DNA of 42,079 nt. Source: Ruminococcus sp. Its GTDB lineage: Bacteria; Bacillota; Clostridia; Oscillospirales; Acutalibacteraceae. The stretch lies in contig JAFUJH010000002.1 of the NCBI GenBank assembly GCA_017473775.1, positions 1-42,079 of the forward strand, written 5' to 3'. The notes under the pieces are model-generated. The model was not told where the DNA came from, did not search any database, and saw only the letters and a program-made list of their open reading frames with translations. Made by a program: the position numbers and the translations under genes. This document shows positions 15,579 to 23,891 of the stretch, in pieces; position 1 is the stretch's first letter, and each line of letters starts with the position of its first letter.

Positions 15579-16448
15579 TTAGCCCTTAACTGCACCTGCG
15601 GCAACACCCTTGATGATGTGCTTCTGACAAGTGAGGTAGAACACGATAACGGGAATGATACTGAGGAGAATCAGTGCCATAGTAGCACCAAGGTCAACAG
15701 TACCGTAGCTTCCCTTCAGGTACTGGATGTGAATGGGGATTGTCATATACTTTGTTCTGTCCAGTACAAGGTAAGGCAGGAGGTAGTCATTCCATACCCA
15801 CATAATCTCAAGAATTGCAACAGAGATAATGGTGGGCTTGAGCATAGGCAGAACAACCTTGAAGTATGTTCTGAAGGGGCCGCAACCATCGATAGCGGCG
15901 GCTTCTTCAATCTCCAGCGGAATGCTCTTGACAAAGCCTGTGAACATAAACACCGCAAGTCCTGCACCGAATCCCAAATAGATAATCGGTATAGTCCAAG
16001 GAGTATTGAGCTTCAGGGTATCTGCTGTCTTTGACAAGGTAAACATAACCATCTGGAAAGGAATAACCATTGAGAAAACGCAGGTGTAATAAACTGCCTT
16101 GCAGAATACTGAGTTAACTCTGGAGATAAACCATGCCGCCATAGATGTAAAGAAAATAATCAGGAATGTTGACAGCAGGGTAATAACAAGGCTGTAAAGC
16201 ACGGACTTCCAGAAAGGATATCCTCCGAAGGTCATACCCTTGGTGAAGTTATCAAAACCTACGAAGCTCTCATCATTAGGCAGAGCAAAGGTGTCTGTCT
16301 TAACAAAGGTGTTCTTCTTGAATGAGTTGATAACTACCATAATTACAGGCATAACATAGAAGACAGACACAATTGAAAACAGTATGGTCAGCCATATTTT
16401 CTTAGGCTTGCTCTTGGGAGGTTTAACTTTCTTTGCTGTAGTTGCCAT
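15579..16448 (-). CDS. Carbohydrate ABC transporter permease, MalG type
   Basis: 289 residues with six predicted membrane helices. The cytoplasmic EAA loop is clear: EIEEAAAIDGCGPFRTYFKVVLPMLKP, which docks the ATPase. An N-terminal Lys-rich stretch precedes the first helix. Its ATG overlaps the stop of the MalF-type gene by one base (TAATG). With the partner permease it forms the membrane channel of a sugar importer. The C-terminus HIIKGVAAGAVKG is typical of the MalG family. No ATPase gene follows; a shared MsmK/UgpC-like ATPase elsewhere is likely. Confidence 0.94.
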   Translation of the reverse strand: MATTAKKVKPPKSKPKKIWLTILFSIVSVFYVMPVIMVVINSFKKNTFVKTDTFALPNDESFVGFDNFTKGMTFGGYPFWKSVLYSLVITLLSTFLIIFFTSMAAWFISRVNSVFCKAVYYTCVFSMVIPFQMVMFTLSKTADTLKLNTPWTIPIIYLGFGAGLAVFMFTGFVKSIPLEIEEAAAIDGCGPFRTYFKVVLPMLKPTIISVAILEIMWVWNDYLLPYLVLDRTKYMTIPIHIQYLKGSYGTVDLGATMALILLSIIPVIVFYLTCQKHIIKGVAAGAVKG

Positions 16449-17374
16449 TACTGCTGCACCTCCTTTTTACGGGTGGAACGAAGCTGAATAAGTCCGATAC
16501 AAGCAACCAGAACGAAGAACAGCACTGCCTTAGCCTGAGCTGTACCTCTGGAGTTTGCACCCTGACCGTAGAAGGTATTGTAGATATTCAAAGCAAGCAT
16601 CTCTGTTGTGTGGACGCTTGAGCCGTCGGGGTTGATAATGTAAGGCAGACCGCCTGTGAGAGCCAAGTTCTGGTCAAAGAGCTTGAAGCCGTTTGTAAGT
16701 GACAGGAAGGTACAGATTGTGATGGAAGGCATTACATTGGGGATAGTAATCTTAATGAGTGTCTGCCATGCGTTTGCACCGTCAATCTTTGCAGCCTCCA
16801 TCATATCCTCGGGAATTGCCTGAAGTCCTGCAACATAGATTATCATCATATAACCGACCTGCTGCCAGCACATCAGTATGATAAGTCCCCAGAAGCCCCA
16901 ACGGGTATCCATAAGGATTGATGTACCGTACGCACCTAAGATACCGTCGAATATCATACTCCAGATATAACCCAGTACGATACCGCCGATAAGGTTAGGC
17001 ATAAAGAATACTGTACGGAAGATATTTGTGCCCTTGATGCCCTGTGTAAGTGCATATGCAACCACAAAGGCAAGCAGGTTTATAAGGATAACGGAAACAA
17101 TTGCAAAAAGTGCAGTGTAGCCGAAAGAATATCGGAAGCTCTCATCAGCAAAAGCCTTCACATAGTTGGAGAAACCTACCCACTTCCAGTTACTTGTTGT
17201 CTTGAACTGACAGAAAGACAGGAACATACCATGCAGGAAGGGCCACACAAAGCCTATGCAGAATGCCGCTACCATAGGCATCAGGAAGAACCAGCCTGCA
17301 CGGCGGATGGGGCGTCTCAGTAGTCGGCTGTTCACAGCGGCACTGCTGTACGCCTTCTTCTTTTTATTTTTCAT
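16448..17374 (-). CDS. Carbohydrate ABC transporter permease, MalF type
   Basis: 308 residues with six predicted membrane helices and an EAA loop EDMMEAAKIDGANAWQTLIKITIPN. I chose ATG 17374, preceded by GGAGGTGG, over the upstream start at 17404. The start is followed by a very Lys-rich cytoplasmic tail. It pairs with the MalG-type permease below and receives substrate from the binding lipoprotein encoded above, from which it is separated by a terminator-like hairpin. Substrate is probably an oligosaccharide; not determinable here. Confidence 0.93.
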   Translation of the reverse strand: MKNKKKKAYSSAAVNSRLLRRPIRRAGWFFLMPMVAAFCIGFVWPFLHGMFLSFCQFKTTSNWKWVGFSNYVKAFADESFRYSFGYTALFAIVSVILINLLAFVVAYALTQGIKGTNIFRTVFFMPNLIGGIVLGYIWSMIFDGILGAYGTSILMDTRWGFWGLIILMCWQQVGYMMIIYVAGLQAIPEDMMEAAKIDGANAWQTLIKITIPNVMPSITICTFLSLTNGFKLFDQNLALTGGLPYIINPDGSSVHTTEMLALNIYNTFYGQGANSRGTAQAKAVLFFVLVACIGLIQLRSTRKKEVQQ

Positions 17375-17523
17375 TTTTCCACCTCCGGGAGATATTGACG
17401 GCAAGGACAGATATCACTGTGCGTTGCCTTTTAATATTTGATATCATCTGCGGGTAAAGGTTATACACGCAGAGGATATGATTTTCTACCTTTATGAAAG
17501 GAAACAAGCCGGAATTTGCAAAA

Positions 17524-17552
17524 GACGGAGCGAGGGTTCAGCTCGCTCCGTC
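17524..17552 (-). terminator. Hairpin between binding-protein and permease genes
   Basis: Perfect 11-bp stem GACGGAGCGAG / CTCGCTCCGTC, with TTTTG following on the minus strand. It would let the binding protein be made in excess over the permeases. Confidence 0.85.
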
Positions 17553-17609
17553 AGGTTTAGCAAATTAGAAATAATACTGTGAATCAGATATTTCTGAAAT
17601 TAGCAGATA

Positions 17610-18896
17610 TTACTGATTTGCAGCAGCGTACTGAGTTGCCCAACCGCCAACGAAAGCAGCCTCAACGAGCTCCCAGTTTGCATCTGTGGGATCTGCGTTG
17701 TATGTGTTCATAGCTGCAACGAGAGCTGCACGATATGCATCAACATTGGGCTGGAAGTTTGTAACCCAAGGCATTGTGTAGTTGCCAGCGTTTGCATAAG
17801 CATTAGCCTGTGCAAAGAAGGGGTTAGAAGACTCAGCAGCATTCTTGTAAGGCATAACGCCGAATGTACCAACTGCCTTCTCAGAAGCCTCAGCATCTGT
17901 AACGAGCCACTTCATAAAGTCGAGAGTTGCCTTCTGGTCTGCCTCGGAAGCGTTAGCATTAACTGCCCAGTAGTTCTCTGTACCGCAGTTAAGACCAGCC
18001 TTCTCCTCGCCTTCTACGCCACAGTAGTAGGGAATCATGGTGAGGTCCTCAGCCTTCATACCAGCCTCGGAAAGACCGGACCACTCCCAGTTACCGTTTA
18101 CATAGAACATTGCCTTACCCTCTTTGAACTCTGCAGCTGCATCGAAGCCGCCGTTTGCGAGGTCAGCACGGTTTGTAGCAGAATTTACAACCATCAGGTC
18201 ATAGAGAGCCTTGTAGTTGTCCATGTATGTACCCTTGATCTCTGCAGGGCACTCTGTCCATGCATCGGGAGCATCAACGGACTCGTAGTAGTACTCAAGG
18301 TTTGCAAGGTGTCCTGTGAATCTCCAAGAAGAAGAATCATCCATGCCGGAAGATGTGAAAGCATCGAAGCCGAGCTCTGCTGCACGAGCGTGAACATCCT
18401 CAGCAACAGTCTTCAGTGTCTCGAAGTTTGTGATGTAATCCTTAGCATAACCGGCCTGCTCAAGAAGAGCTGTGTTTACGATGATGCCGTAGCACTCGTA
18501 GCAGTAGCCGATGGAGCAGAGCTTGCCGTCAGCATCCTTCAGCATATAAGCATCAGTGTTAAGCTCGTTAGCGATGTCTGTGCCTGTCAGGTCGAGGCAG
18601 TACTCGCCCCACTGCTCAACAGCAGCTGCGTTACCAACAACAAATATTGTGGGAGGAGTGGACTTATCCATCTCTGCTGTGAGAGTCTCATTGTATGTAC
18701 CGGAAGCAGCAGTAACGATCTGAACCTCGATACCTGTCTCCTCTGTGTACATAGCTGCGATTTCCTTCAGAACCTCGTCAGATTCGGGTTTGAAGTTAAG
18801 CCAATAAACGGAACCTTTTTCTTCCTCGCCGCCTGTGCAAGCTACCAGAGAGATAACCATAAGTACAGCGAGAAGGAGTGCGAACAACTTTTTCAT
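17610..18896 (-). CDS. Sugar-binding lipoprotein of an ABC transporter
   Basis: 428 residues. The signal peptide ends in lipobox LVAC (Cys about 20), so the protein is lipid-anchored outside the membrane. Family 1 solute-binding features follow: EVQIVTAASGTYNETLTAEM, WEWSGLSEAGM, and a long aromatic-rich C-terminal lobe that fits carbohydrate binding. It is first in the transport operon and followed by two permeases. A strong promoter lies at 19001-19030. Related to MalE/UgpB-type proteins; the sugar is unknown, though an alpha-glucan fragment would fit the starch-linked protein elsewhere in the window. Confidence 0.93.
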   Translation of the reverse strand: MKKLFALLLAVLMVISLVACTGGEEEKGSVYWLNFKPESDEVLKEIAAMYTEETGIEVQIVTAASGTYNETLTAEMDKSTPPTIFVVGNAAAVEQWGEYCLDLTGTDIANELNTDAYMLKDADGKLCSIGYCYECYGIIVNTALLEQAGYAKDYITNFETLKTVAEDVHARAAELGFDAFTSSGMDDSSSWRFTGHLANLEYYYESVDAPDAWTECPAEIKGTYMDNYKALYDLMVVNSATNRADLANGGFDAAAEFKEGKAMFYVNGNWEWSGLSEAGMKAEDLTMIPYYCGVEGEEKAGLNCGTENYWAVNANASEADQKATLDFMKWLVTDAEASEKAVGTFGVMPYKNAAESSNPFFAQANAYANAGNYTMPWVTNFQPNVDAYRAALVAAMNTYNADPTDANWELVEAAFVGGWATQYAAANQ

Positions 18897-19000
18897 TTGC
18901 TTGTTCTTCCTTTCAATAAAAATTTTATCCCTATATCTTCTCTATGAACCGGAAGATATAAAAACCGAAATCAAAGCGGAACACCGCTTATTGCCCTTAT

Positions 19001-19030
19001 ATTATATACCATAAAAATATGCCTTGTCAA
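19001..19030 (-). promoter_or_regulatory. Promoter of the sugar-transport operon
   Basis: Minus strand TTGACA (19030-19025), 18 bases, TATAAT (19006-19001). About 100 bases of leader precede the start codon. Between 19031 and 19265 I see no gene. Confidence 0.72.
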
Positions 19031-19265
19031 TCAATTTTTTGTGTAATCTGTATATACAATTTTGTAACCGTAGCCAAAAATTATCTTAAATGTAAAAAGC
19101 TCAGTATTTATCAGCATTTGAGCAAAAGAGCCGTTTCCCATAAAATATCCTGCACACAACAGCGGCGGAAGCCTTACCCTGCACAAGGTAACAAATTCGG
19201 ATGATTTGTTTGGTAACATTGTATATCATACTACCTGCCCGTACTGAATTTTGTCGCACTGTGCC

Positions 19266-19294
19266 TTGACTAAACTCAATCTGAATAGTACCAT
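19266..19294 (+). promoter_or_regulatory. Possible promoter of the metallo-hydrolase gene
   Basis: TTGACT (19266-19271), 17 bases, TACCAT (19289-19294), 22 bases before the start codon; a TTATAA overlaps as an alternative -10. Confidence 0.45.
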
Positions 19295-19316
19295 TATAAA
19301 CGGAAGGTGACGCAGA

Positions 19317-20189
19317 ATGAACATTAAAATAACAGATGTACGAGCCCTCAAGGGTGACAGTGCATTCCTCATAGACTCAGGCAAGACCGCAGTACTCTAT
19401 GACTCGGGCTTTGCCTTTACAGGGTACAAGGTAGCAGAGAATATAAAGAAGGAACTGGGCGACAGAAAGCTCGATTATATATTCCTCACTCATTCCCACT
19501 ATGACCACGCCTTAGGTTCTGTATATGCACTGAAGCTTTATCCCAACGCTAAGGTAGTTGCAGGCGAATACGCCGCAAAGATTTTTGCAAAGGACTCTGC
19601 CAAGGCGGTTATGCGTGACCTTGACAGAAAATTTGCAAAAGCAAACGGCATTGACAGCTACGAGGATTTGATTGATGAGCTGAGAGTAGATATAACTGTC
19701 AAAGACGGGGATAAAATACAAGCAGGAGATATGTGCTTCACTGCCATTAACCTGCCCGGTCACACCAGATGCTCTGTGGGCTATTACCTCGAGAGTGAAA
19801 AATTCCTTCTGAGCAGTGAGACTCTGGGAGTTTTTGACGGAGAAAGTGCTGTTGTACCCTCGTATCTTGTGGGAGTACAAATGACCCTTGACTCTATAGA
19901 CAAGGCAACTGCACTGGATATTGAGCACATACTCCTGCCCCACTACGGACTCCTTGACAGTGTGCAGACAAAGCTCTATCTTGCAAATGCAAAGCAAAGT
20001 GCAGTGGAGACCTTTGAGGAAATTGCAGATATGCTGAGGGCAGGCAAATCTAAAGCAGAATGTATAGAATTCTTCAAGAATAAATTTTACAAGGGCTATA
20101 TCAAAACCATCTACCCCATTGATGCAATGCTCCTTAACACAGGCATTACAGTAGACCTGATTGCAAAGGAAATCGGAACAGAAGCATAA
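19317..20189 (+). CDS. Metallo-beta-lactamase-fold hydrolase
   Basis: 290 residues. The metal motif is THSHYDHALG (His59, His61, Asp63, His64). Further ligands are His149 in LPGHTR and His210 in LLPHYG; the usual bridging Asp position appears as SSETLGVFDG, where Glu168 or Asp174 may substitute. GGAAGGTG precedes the start. A C-terminal helical part (about 215-285) extends the core, as in glyoxalase II-like or flavoprotein-type members. Cytoplasmic; substrate unknown. Monocistronic, with a repeat and terminator behind it. Confidence 0.9.
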   Translation: MNIKITDVRALKGDSAFLIDSGKTAVLYDSGFAFTGYKVAENIKKELGDRKLDYIFLTHSHYDHALGSVYALKLYPNAKVVAGEYAAKIFAKDSAKAVMRDLDRKFAKANGIDSYEDLIDELRVDITVKDGDKIQAGDMCFTAINLPGHTRCSVGYYLESEKFLLSSETLGVFDGESAVVPSYLVGVQMTLDSIDKATALDIEHILLPHYGLLDSVQTKLYLANAKQSAVETFEEIADMLRAGKSKAECIEFFKNKFYKGYIKTIYPIDAMLLNTGITVDLIAKEIGTEA

Positions 20190-20201
20190 AGTTTTAAACT
20201 A

Positions 20202-20310
20202 CCCCTCAGTCTTTGCCTACGGCAAATCCAGCTCCCCTGACAAGGAAATTCCCCTAATAGGGGAAATGTCTGCTAAGCAGACAAAAGGGTTGCCACCCCT
20301 GCAAAGGGGA
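20202..20310. repeat. Dispersed intergenic repeat, short copy
   Basis: CCTCAGTCTTTGCC, then CAAATCCAGCTC, is the reverse complement of part of the elements at 23666 and 39501. Hairpins AATTCCCCTAATAGGGGAA, TGTCTGCTAAGCAGACA and CCCCTGCAAAGGGG follow. Non-coding. Confidence 0.65.
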
Positions 20311-20336
20311 GCCACGGGTGCCACTTTATAGACAAA

Positions 20337-20370
20337 ATAAACGGCACAGTTTTCACACTGTGCCGTTTAT
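20337..20370. terminator. Bidirectional terminator between hydrolase and thioredoxin genes
   Basis: Perfect 13-bp stem ATAAACGGCACAG / CTGTGCCGTTTAT with an 8-base loop. Confidence 0.88.
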
Positions 20371-20387
20371 CATTTATGTCGGTTATT

Positions 20388-20696
20388 TCAGCTCTCAAGC
20401 AAATCCAGAATCTGGTCTTTCTGTCTGAAGCCTGTTGCCTGATTTGCTACCTTGCCGTCCTTGATAACTACAAGCAAGGGGATGCTCACTACTGAGAACT
20501 TCTGTGCAAGCTCCATCTCCTCGTCAACATTCACCTTGCCTACTATATACTCGGGGTACTCCAGGGCAATCTCGTGCACAATGGGAGACAGCTTCTGACA
20601 AGGTAAACACCAATCAGCGTAAAAGTCCAGAAGTACAGGCTTTGAGCTGTTTATAATCTCGTTAAAGTTATTTTTATTTACACTTAATACTGACAT
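20388..20696 (-). CDS. trxA: Thioredoxin
   Basis: 102 residues, standard thioredoxin length. The redox site is WCLPC instead of WCGPC (FYADWCLPCQKL), and the cis-proline appears as SIPLL. VLLDFYADWC and the closing DGKVANQATGF are conserved. It carries out disulfide exchange in the cytoplasm. It lies 24 bases downstream of a ferredoxin:thioredoxin reductase-like gene on the same strand, which suggests reduction by ferredoxin instead of NADPH. The Leu in the active site may alter redox potential. Confidence 0.93.
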   Translation of the reverse strand: MSVLSVNKNNFNEIINSSKPVLLDFYADWCLPCQKLSPIVHEIALEYPEYIVGKVNVDEEMELAQKFSVVSIPLLVVIKDGKVANQATGFRQKDQILDLLES

Positions 20697-20720
20697 AGTA
20701 TTCTTCCTTTCCTTATAAAG

Positions 20721-20927
20721 TTATCCTTTTGATTTGTAATAAAGCATACAGTGGCAGTAGCCCTCAAACTCAGGGTCTGCAATCTGCTCGCGGAACTCCT
20801 TGCATATACACTTGAACTCCTCTGTCCTTGGCAGTCTGCATGGACAGTATCCGCCCTTTGCCTTGAGCCCCTCGCGGACTCGCCTTACAACTTCTTTGTC
20901 CTCATTGAGAGTAATCTTCGGTTTCAT
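20721..20927 (-). CDS. Ferredoxin:thioredoxin reductase catalytic-chain-like protein
   Basis: 68 residues from ATG 20927, with AAAGGAGGAG just upstream. The cysteine pattern GYCPCR, FKCICKEF, EGYCHCMLYYK matches the CPC...CxC...CHC arrangement that binds the 4Fe-4S cluster and active disulfide in FtrB. It is shorter than plant FtrB but similar to the stand-alone bacterial and archaeal forms. Directly upstream of thioredoxin in one operon, so it likely passes electrons from ferredoxin to that thioredoxin. No variable-chain subunit is seen. Confidence 0.85.
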   Translation of the reverse strand: MKPKITLNEDKEVVRRVREGLKAKGGYCPCRLPRTEEFKCICKEFREQIADPEFEGYCHCMLYYKSKG

Positions 20928-21013
20928 TGCCACTCCTCCTTTGCTTTTACTGATTATATTATATCATATGAAATTACAAAAATATGTTGAATTTTCAACA
21001 AAAGCACACACAT

Positions 21014-21093
21014 CGTAGGGGCGATTCACGAATCGCCCGTTATACCTTGGCACTGAATGAAACCTTTCGGGCGGTTCGTGAACCGCCCCTACA
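21014..21093. repeat. Paired REP-like hairpin repeats
   Basis: Two hairpins, GGGCGATTC/GAATCGCCC (21019-21038) and GGGCGGTTC/GAACCGCCC (21069-21088), are enclosed by an outer GTAGGGGCG/CGCCCCTAC pair. A related GGACGAGC/GCTCGTCC-CTACG hairpin is at 39396-39418. Non-coding. Confidence 0.7.
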
Positions 21094-21144
21094 AATATGC
21101 TCCCTCACAAGGGAGATTTATAAAGGGCAACTTAGTTTTTATAA

Positions 21145-22122
21145 TCAGAACACCTGCTCCAGAGTCTCGCCGTCAAGGCTTACACGCCACAGGCTGTGGT
21201 CCTCCAAAACAAAGTAAATCCACTGGTCGTCAAGGACATGGTACTCCTCCACATCACCGTCATAGACCTTTATACTTTCCTTTGTATTGATATCGGTTAC
21301 AAAGATACCTGTAGTTGCTTCATCATAAACAGGCAGGTTATTCACACGGGCTGCCTTATTCAGCGACACAGGTCTGCCGATGTAATCCTCTGTGCCAACT
21401 ATAATAACCTCCTCCGTCTCGGGATAATACTCAAGACAGCACAGACCTGTATCATCAACATACTCCACATACACTGTTGCGTTGCGGGTATAGATATCCC
21501 TACAGACCACATCCCCCTCAAGGGATGAGAAGTCATAGAGCATCAGGTCCTCCTCGGTGTCAGGTATATCTCTGTACAGCACAGGGGTAGCGTTTCTGTC
21601 TACAACATAATATGTTTTGCCAAAAAGCGAAATAAACAAAACGGCGGAGTCGTTCTCTGTCTGATACTTCTGGTACTGATTACGCTCCAGTACATACTCA
21701 GACATCAGCCCCTCCTCGGGGACAAACTCGCCCTCGTCAAAGTCAAAGAGGCTTATCTGACCGGTTTCAGAGTCTACCATTGCAAGGTGTTCGTCGTACA
21801 CTGCAAGGGTATTGTGGTAATTCACATTGGTTGCAGGGGACTTGATGCCGTCCCACCAGATGCGGTCAATACCGCGGTTTGTAATCTCATATATGCCATA
21901 GTTGACGGGATTGTTCCTTGTATCTACGCTGTAGTAAAGCCTTGCACCCACCTGCACCAGAGAGCCGCCGTCAGTTGTAACCGCGTTGTGTCGGTCATAA
22001 TTGGATATAAGAATCCTTGCCATTGACTCACGGCTTGTATCAAAGAGCATAAACGCCCCCACACCAAGCGCCACCGCAAACACAAGTATCACAGAAACTA
22101 TAAGAACGATACGCTTTTTCAT
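21145..22122 (-). CDS. Membrane-anchored DUF5050-like beta-propeller protein
   Basis: 325 residues from ATG 22122, chosen because GGAGAGGCG lies just before it. One N-terminal membrane helix (about residues 4-27) with a Lys-rich start anchors it facing outwards. The remainder is beta-rich with repeated short units such as GARLYYSVDTRN, IYEITNRGIDRIWWDG, QWIYFVLEDHSLWRVSLDG, as in DUF5050 or YncE-like propellers. No enzyme motif. Role unknown; perhaps a surface binding or sensing protein. Monocistronic. Confidence 0.7.
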   Translation of the reverse strand: MKKRIVLIVSVILVFAVALGVGAFMLFDTSRESMARILISNYDRHNAVTTDGGSLVQVGARLYYSVDTRNNPVNYGIYEITNRGIDRIWWDGIKSPATNVNYHNTLAVYDEHLAMVDSETGQISLFDFDEGEFVPEEGLMSEYVLERNQYQKYQTENDSAVLFISLFGKTYYVVDRNATPVLYRDIPDTEEDLMLYDFSSLEGDVVCRDIYTRNATVYVEYVDDTGLCCLEYYPETEEVIIVGTEDYIGRPVSLNKAARVNNLPVYDEATTGIFVTDINTKESIKVYDGDVEEYHVLDDQWIYFVLEDHSLWRVSLDGETLEQVF

Positions 22123-22259
22123 AAAACGCCTCTCCATTCAAAACAAAATACTACATAAAAATATATCACGCAAACCTCACAGGTGTCAACCTTGTATTAT
22201 ATATTCAACATTTTTGTAAAGCATCATAGTATATTATAAACACTTGAGGAAGGTACAAA

Positions 22260-22751
22260 ATGAATCACAACCAACTTACGAATTTTCCCCATATACTGAC
22301 ACGAAGACCCGACTTATCCGCAAGGATAAAGGGAAGCCATGCATACCCGCGAATTGACGGCACAGTGAGCTTCTATGAGACAACTTTGGGAGTTCTGGTC
22401 AGTGCACAAATTTCGGGGCTCCCAACCGACTCAGACAAATGCCGCTCTCCCGTATTTGCCTTTCATATTCATTCAGGCTCAGAGTGTACGGGAGACGCCG
22501 CCGACCCGTTCAAAAACGCCATGACACATCTGAATCCAAGCAACTGCCCACACCCCTATCACGCAGGTGACCTGCCTCCCTTATTCGGTGCAAAGGGCTT
22601 TGCTTGTTCAGCATTTCTGACAGACCGATTCACGCTGAAAGATATTATAGGAAAGGTTATTGTTATCCACGCAAATCCCGATGACTTCACCACTCAGCCT
22701 GCAGGAAACTCAGGCGCCAAAATCGCCTGCGGAGTGATAAAAAAAGTATAA
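22260..22751 (+). CDS. Cytoplasmic Cu,Zn superoxide dismutase-like protein
   Basis: 163 residues with the SodC fold. Copper ligands appear as FHIH (His69, His71), His90 and His137 (VIVIHANPDD); zinc ligands as His90, His98 or His101 and Asp104 (CPHPYHAGD). The disulfide pair is probably Cys76 and Cys157. Oddities: no signal peptide, although bacterial SodC is normally exported, and the channel arginine of GNAGxRxACGVI is Lys154 (GNSGAKIACGVI). It would convert superoxide to peroxide and oxygen; activity with Lys is uncertain. AGGAAGG precedes the start. Confidence 0.85.
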   Translation: MNHNQLTNFPHILTRRPDLSARIKGSHAYPRIDGTVSFYETTLGVLVSAQISGLPTDSDKCRSPVFAFHIHSGSECTGDAADPFKNAMTHLNPSNCPHPYHAGDLPPLFGAKGFACSAFLTDRFTLKDIIGKVIVIHANPDDFTTQPAGNSGAKIACGVIKKV

Positions 22752-22781
22752 GCTCAAATATTCACTCTGCACTTAAACAAA

Positions 22782-22827
22782 AAAGAACAACTGCCGTCAG
22801 TGTAATGCTGGCGGCAGTTGTTCTTTT
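22782..22827. terminator. Strong bidirectional terminator
   Basis: A 19-bp stem (22782-22800 with 22808-22827, one G-T pair) with a 7-base loop, A-run and T-run at its ends, between the convergent SOD-like and HIRAN genes. Confidence 0.92.
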
Positions 22828-22884
22828 GGGATGTGTATATAGAAAGAGAAAGGAAAAAGCTCTATAAAAGGGAGCAGGCTTTAA

Positions 22885-23289
22885 TCAGAACGCGATTGCA
22901 TCCTCACCTGTTTTGGTGGAATTTTTATCGCTTTGAGGTATTACAAAATCGCTGAAGAAGTCATCCTCCTGAGCCAGAATATCCATGGCTTCTTCTTTTG
23001 TAAGCAGTTTTGCAATAACCGATGAATGTGTGATAAACATTACCTGTGCGTACGCTGTTTTGCCTGTGTGCTCGTAAATTCTGCTTGCACTGCAGGTACC
23101 CTGATACACAGTGTACACGCTGTTTGCAACATAGCCCACTGTGTCAAGATAAGGCATTGCCACACGGATTGCGTCAGAGTCGTGGATATTATCCTCTTCT
23201 TTGATGAGTTTCACAAGTCTGCCCACCTTGAAGGGATTTGTACCTAAGTAATGATTGAGTCCTGTTATTGTAATAAATGTGTCCTTCAT
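22885..23289 (-). CDS. HIRAN-domain protein
   Basis: 134 residues. The HIRAN pattern spans nearly the whole N-terminal part: FITITGLNHYLG, PFKVGRLVKLIKEEDNIHDSDAIRV, LDTVGYVANS. HIRAN domains bind 3' DNA ends in HLTF-type helicases; here the domain stands alone, followed by an acidic tail. GGAGGGA precedes the start. Possibly a DNA-damage or single-strand-end binding protein. No partner gene adjacent. Confidence 0.85.
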   Translation of the reverse strand: MKDTFITITGLNHYLGTNPFKVGRLVKLIKEEDNIHDSDAIRVAMPYLDTVGYVANSVYTVYQGTCSASRIYEHTGKTAYAQVMFITHSSVIAKLLTKEEAMDILAQEDDFFSDFVIPQSDKNSTKTGEDAIAF

Positions 23290-23512
23290 AATAATCCCTC
23301 CATTTTTATTGTCTGTGTCTGCTCCCTACGATTATATACTACCACAGGCGGTGTCCCATAAACAGTACAATGCAACCAAATACCCCTTTGCGTTTTTTGC
23401 TTTAATACACTAAAGATGACAAAATTTTAGTATTTTTTGTAAATATGGTAGATTTTTATCGGATAAGGGTGTATAATTTTATCGGTGTAATTTGTGCAGT
23501 TTTTAGGGACTC

Positions 23513-23810
23513 CCCTCATATATTACATCGAGTCAATAGGAAAAGCCCTTGCCTCCCTCTGACGAGGGAATAGGCTCCCTCCCCGAGGGAGCTGTCTGCA
23601 AAGCAGACTGAGGGAGTAGGCTCCCTCCCCGAGGGAGCTGTCTGCAAAGCAGACTGAGGGAGTAGGCTCAGTTAAGAGCTGGATTTCGTCACAGCCGAAA
23701 GACTGAGGGAATTAAATCTAACCTTTCCTTTAACTCCCTTCGTCTGTGCTTCGCACAGCCACTTCCCTCAAAGAGGGAAGCTTACATAGCTCTCCCTCAT
23801 ATATTACATC
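23513..23810. repeat. Compound repeat cluster flanked by 17-base direct repeats
   Basis: CCCTCATATATTACATC occurs at 23513-23529 and 23794-23810. Between them are two identical 46-base tandem units (23571-23616, 23617-23662), built of hairpins CTCCCTC/GAGGGAG and GTCTGC/GCAGAC, then a segment CAGTTAAGAGCTGGATTT also found at 39501, and a CTGTGCTTCGCACAG hairpin. No gene. Region 23290-23512 is plain AT-rich sequence. Confidence 0.8.
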
Positions 23811-23891
23811 AGCTTATTTTATCCGCTCTGCCCCGTGGGTAGAGCCATAATCAATCAATAATATTTATAAAATCTGAAAGGAGATTTTATT

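Noticed and set aside
15494-15607. N-terminal extension of the EF-hand-like gene
   Set aside because: It would pass through the terminator of the sugar-transport operon and overlap the MalG-type gene; ATG 15493 has the ribosome binding site.
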